Below the pieces are notes generated by a model. The model saw only the letters and a list, made by a program, of their open reading frames with translations, had not been told where the DNA came from and made no database searches. This document shows positions 31,549 to 33,023 of a stretch of DNA of 33,023 bases, piece by piece. The stretch comes from Thermodesulfobacteriota bacterium. Its GTDB lineage: Bacteria; Desulfobacterota; BSN033; UBA1163. The position numbers and the translations under genes were made by a program. Within the stretch, counting starts at the first letter, position 1. Each line of letters opens with the position of its first letter. The DNA is taken from assembly GCA_030024065.1 (NCBI GenBank), contig JASEIE010000007.1:1-33023 (forward strand), written 5' to 3'.

Positions 31549-32514
31549 ATGAAGATGATTGAACTGATAAAATATGCAAAGATTCCCATAGAGCTTAACA
31601 AGGAGGGTGTCTCGGAGGTTGCGATATTGACGGATACTGGAAGAGAGCCTGAAATTGCAGAGGCTTTTGCCGCCGCCGCATTTGAGATGGGCCTCGAACC
31701 TACCATCGTGACAATGATAGCAAGGCCGGTTCACGGTCTGGAACCGACGGCTGTGATGAGTGAGTCGGTTCTGGGTTCTCAAGCGATGTTTTTTGCCACT
31801 TCAACAGGCATGGCCCATACCGAATGTGTCCGTAAGGCTCTCAAGCTGGGTAAAAAGTATATTGGCATGCCTGATATAACGATTGATACTCTGACCCGAG
31901 GGGCGGCAACGGCCGATTACAGAGAAGTTGGCAGAATCACAGCTGCTGTTGCCAGAATCCTGACTGAAGGTTCAGAGGTTCATCTTACCAGTGATTTTGG
32001 AACAGACTTGACTTTTAGTATTGAAGGAAGAAAAGCCATTGAAATGGCCGGCATATTTATACCGGGAGCAATTGCCAACTTTCCTGACGGAGAATCGCCA
32101 ATGGCACCGGTTGAGGGAACAGCCGGGGGTAAGCTGGTTATTGATTCATCCATTCATCAAATAGGCCGCGTTAAAGAGCCGGTGACCATGATCGTCGAAA
32201 AGGGATTTGTCACGAAGATGGAGGGGGGTGTGGAGGCCGAAACATTGCTCAATATTTTGAAAAAACGGGGGGATAAGAACTCATTCAACCTTGGGGAATT
32301 TGCCGTGGGGACCAATCCAGCTGCGAGGATATCCCATAATGTTTCAGAAGATAAAAAAAGACTCGGTACAGTCCATTTTGCCTTGGGCGATAATGTTACC
32401 CTCGGTGGGCAGTCTCCAAGCGCTACGCATATCGATGGTGTGATGGTCTTCCCCAGTTTGTGGGTGGATGGAAAACAGATCATCGATCATGGGAAACTCC
32501 TGATAACCTACTGA
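31549..32514 (+). CDS. M29/AmpS-like metallohydrolase (paralogue C)
   Basis: A 321-residue member of the same short M29-like branch. ILTDTGREPEIAEAFAAAAF, FPDGESPMAPVEGT, EFAVGTN, HFALGDNVTLGG and THIDG then WVDG line up with paralogues A and B, keeping the Glu, His and HxD positions. The middle part (VHGLEPTAVMSESVLGSQ) differs most, so its substrate may differ. AGGAGG stands about ten bases before the ATG. It follows tctA of TTT-3 by 103 bases and ends the plus-strand block. Cytoplasmic; no signal peptide. Confidence 0.75.
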   Translation: MKMIELIKYAKIPIELNKEGVSEVAILTDTGREPEIAEAFAAAAFEMGLEPTIVTMIARPVHGLEPTAVMSESVLGSQAMFFATSTGMAHTECVRKALKLGKKYIGMPDITIDTLTRGAATADYREVGRITAAVARILTEGSEVHLTSDFGTDLTFSIEGRKAIEMAGIFIPGAIANFPDGESPMAPVEGTAGGKLVIDSSIHQIGRVKEPVTMIVEKGFVTKMEGGVEAETLLNILKKRGDKNSFNLGEFAVGTNPAARISHNVSEDKKRLGTVHFALGDNVTLGGQSPSATHIDGVMVFPSLWVDGKQIIDHGKLLITY

Positions 32515-32836
32515 CGGAGTGCCGAAAGGCATGCCCTGTTCGTCGATCCCTTGGTCTCGCGGATTGTAACCCCTTAGTTACAGGGTGGTATTTGACACGA
32601 TAGGGTCGGAAGGTTCTCCCTCCAAAACCTTGTAAAGCGATCATAGAGGTTATGCGGACCGGCCATCCTGCCCTTTGCACGGTGCTTTTAGGGAGCGAAC
32701 CTACGCAGTTCAACGGATAAAGGTTTCGCTTCAAGGTTTTTCCAGAAGAACCTCCCGACCCTTTTCTCTGTCTTTAACTGAGGGGTTACATTTTTATCTT
32801 GTATTTTTTTAGTTCATTTGTTAATCTCCTTACAAA
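32515..32836. other. 322-base intergenic region, content not identified
   Basis: Markedly GC-richer than the flanks in its first 250 bases, with small stems such as TGTAAC/GTTACA near 32565-32582. A minus-strand frame (32734-32480) is open but reads like no known family, lacks a ribosome site and overlaps the M29-like gene end. No tRNA, RNase P, tmRNA or riboswitch pattern could be made out. A terminator follows at 32837, so the stretch could be the body of an RNA or a decayed mobile element. Confidence 0.35.
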
Positions 32837-32867
32837 AGAGAGGAATTTACGTCCTCTCTCTTTTTTT
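32837..32867 (+). terminator. Rho-independent terminator
   Basis: AGAGAGGA (32837-32844), a 7-base loop, TCCTCTCT (32852-32859), then CTTTTTTT. This is the clearest terminator in the window. It ends the transcript of the TTT-3/M29 block or of an RNA in the preceding unassigned stretch, and isolates the metallopeptidase gene downstream. Confidence 0.8.
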
Positions 32868-32898
32868 GAAGATGATGCATTTCCTAAATTAATCAACC

Positions 32899-33023
32899 AT
32901 GAAGCTGACTCGAAGAGAATTTGAAGAGGTTGTGGTTTCATCTCTGAAAAAGCTTCCAAAGTCTTTAAAGGATAAAATGGAGAATGTCGATGTGGTGATT
33001 GAGAGACAGGCCTCTTCAAATCT
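32899..33023 (+). CDS. Zincin-like metallopeptidase family protein (N-terminal fragment)
   Basis: ATG at 32899 opens a frame that runs off the window end. It starts MKLTRREFEEVVVSSLKKLP and continues with DKMENVDVVIERQASS, matching the N-terminus of the small zincin_1 metallopeptidases (F-E-E-x-V, then L/M-x-NV-x-VVIE). These are about 110-130 residues with an HExxH site that would lie beyond the edge. There is an in-frame stop just upstream and no obvious ribosome site, so the start is the least certain part. Confidence 0.65.
   Translation, partial: MKLTRREFEEVVVSSLKKLPKSLKDKMENVDVVIERQASSN

Noticed and set aside
32560..32660. tRNA-like or riboswitch-like fold
   Set aside because: No TpsiC-arm consensus, no acceptor pairing and no known riboswitch core could be found.
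32480..32734. 84-residue minus-strand frame after the M29-like gene
   Set aside because: Overlaps the end of a real gene, has no ribosome site and no recognisable family; kept only as part of the unassigned region.
32786..33019. 77-residue minus-strand frame at the window end
   Set aside because: Antisense to the terminator and to the metallopeptidase start, which has the better family match.

Overview
The window looks like a chromosomal catabolic region from a strict anaerobe, probably a Desulfobacterota (deltaproteobacterial) relative. This rests on a ferredoxin-dependent 2-oxoacid oxidoreductase, several multi-cluster ferredoxins, a CO-dehydrogenase-like protein, many periplasmic carboxylate-binding proteins and the style of the intergenic repeats. 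The taxonomy is inferred; there is no rRNA or other marker gene here.

Layout. (1) 1-7566, minus strand: CaiB-type CoA-transferase, then the four subunits of a KorDABC-type 2-oxoacid:ferredoxin oxidoreductase, an XRE-cupin regulator, two Liv-type substrate-binding proteins and the start of a LivH permease. (2) 7700-10670, plus strand: acetoacetyl-CoA synthetase-like ligase with a good sigma-70 promoter, then a TIM-barrel isomerase. (3) 11024-19261, plus strand: tripartite tricarboxylate transporter set TTT-1 (tctC-tctB-tctA), a MITE-like element, then a five-gene redox operon: CooF-like ferredoxin, degenerate CooS-like protein, FAD/NAD oxidoreductase, a ferredoxin with an unknown C-terminal domain, and a small Cys/His protein starting MTHSLHR. 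(4) 26515-19347, minus strand: M29-like hydrolase, a possible 11-residue leader ORF, TTT-2 (tctC-tctB-tctA), a second M29-like hydrolase, an MmgE/PrpD protein and a short-chain dehydrogenase pseudogene. (5) 26857-32514, plus strand: a second copy of the ferredoxin/MTHSLHR pair, TTT-3 and a third M29-like hydrolase. (6) An unexplained 320-base stretch, a clear terminator, and the start of a zincin-like metallopeptidase running off the end.

How it may work together: three TTT systems with their own periplasmic binding proteins would import organic acids. M29-like hydrolases, the PrpD-family protein, the CoA-transferase and the CoA ligase could process and activate them. The Kor complex and the ferredoxin-rich operons would handle low-potential electrons. 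The substrates cannot be read from the sequence.

The most unusual items are the CooS-like protein, which keeps a B-cluster-type Cys set but has lost the D-cluster and most C-cluster ligands, and the duplicated two-gene ferredoxin/MTHSLHR module, found both times beside a TTT transporter. Other notable points are GC hairpins of unrelated sequence between tctC and tctB in all three transporter operons, a possible two-state RNA switch at the start of the XRE-cupin gene, and intergenic gaps filled with short-word repeats that often fold into hairpins.
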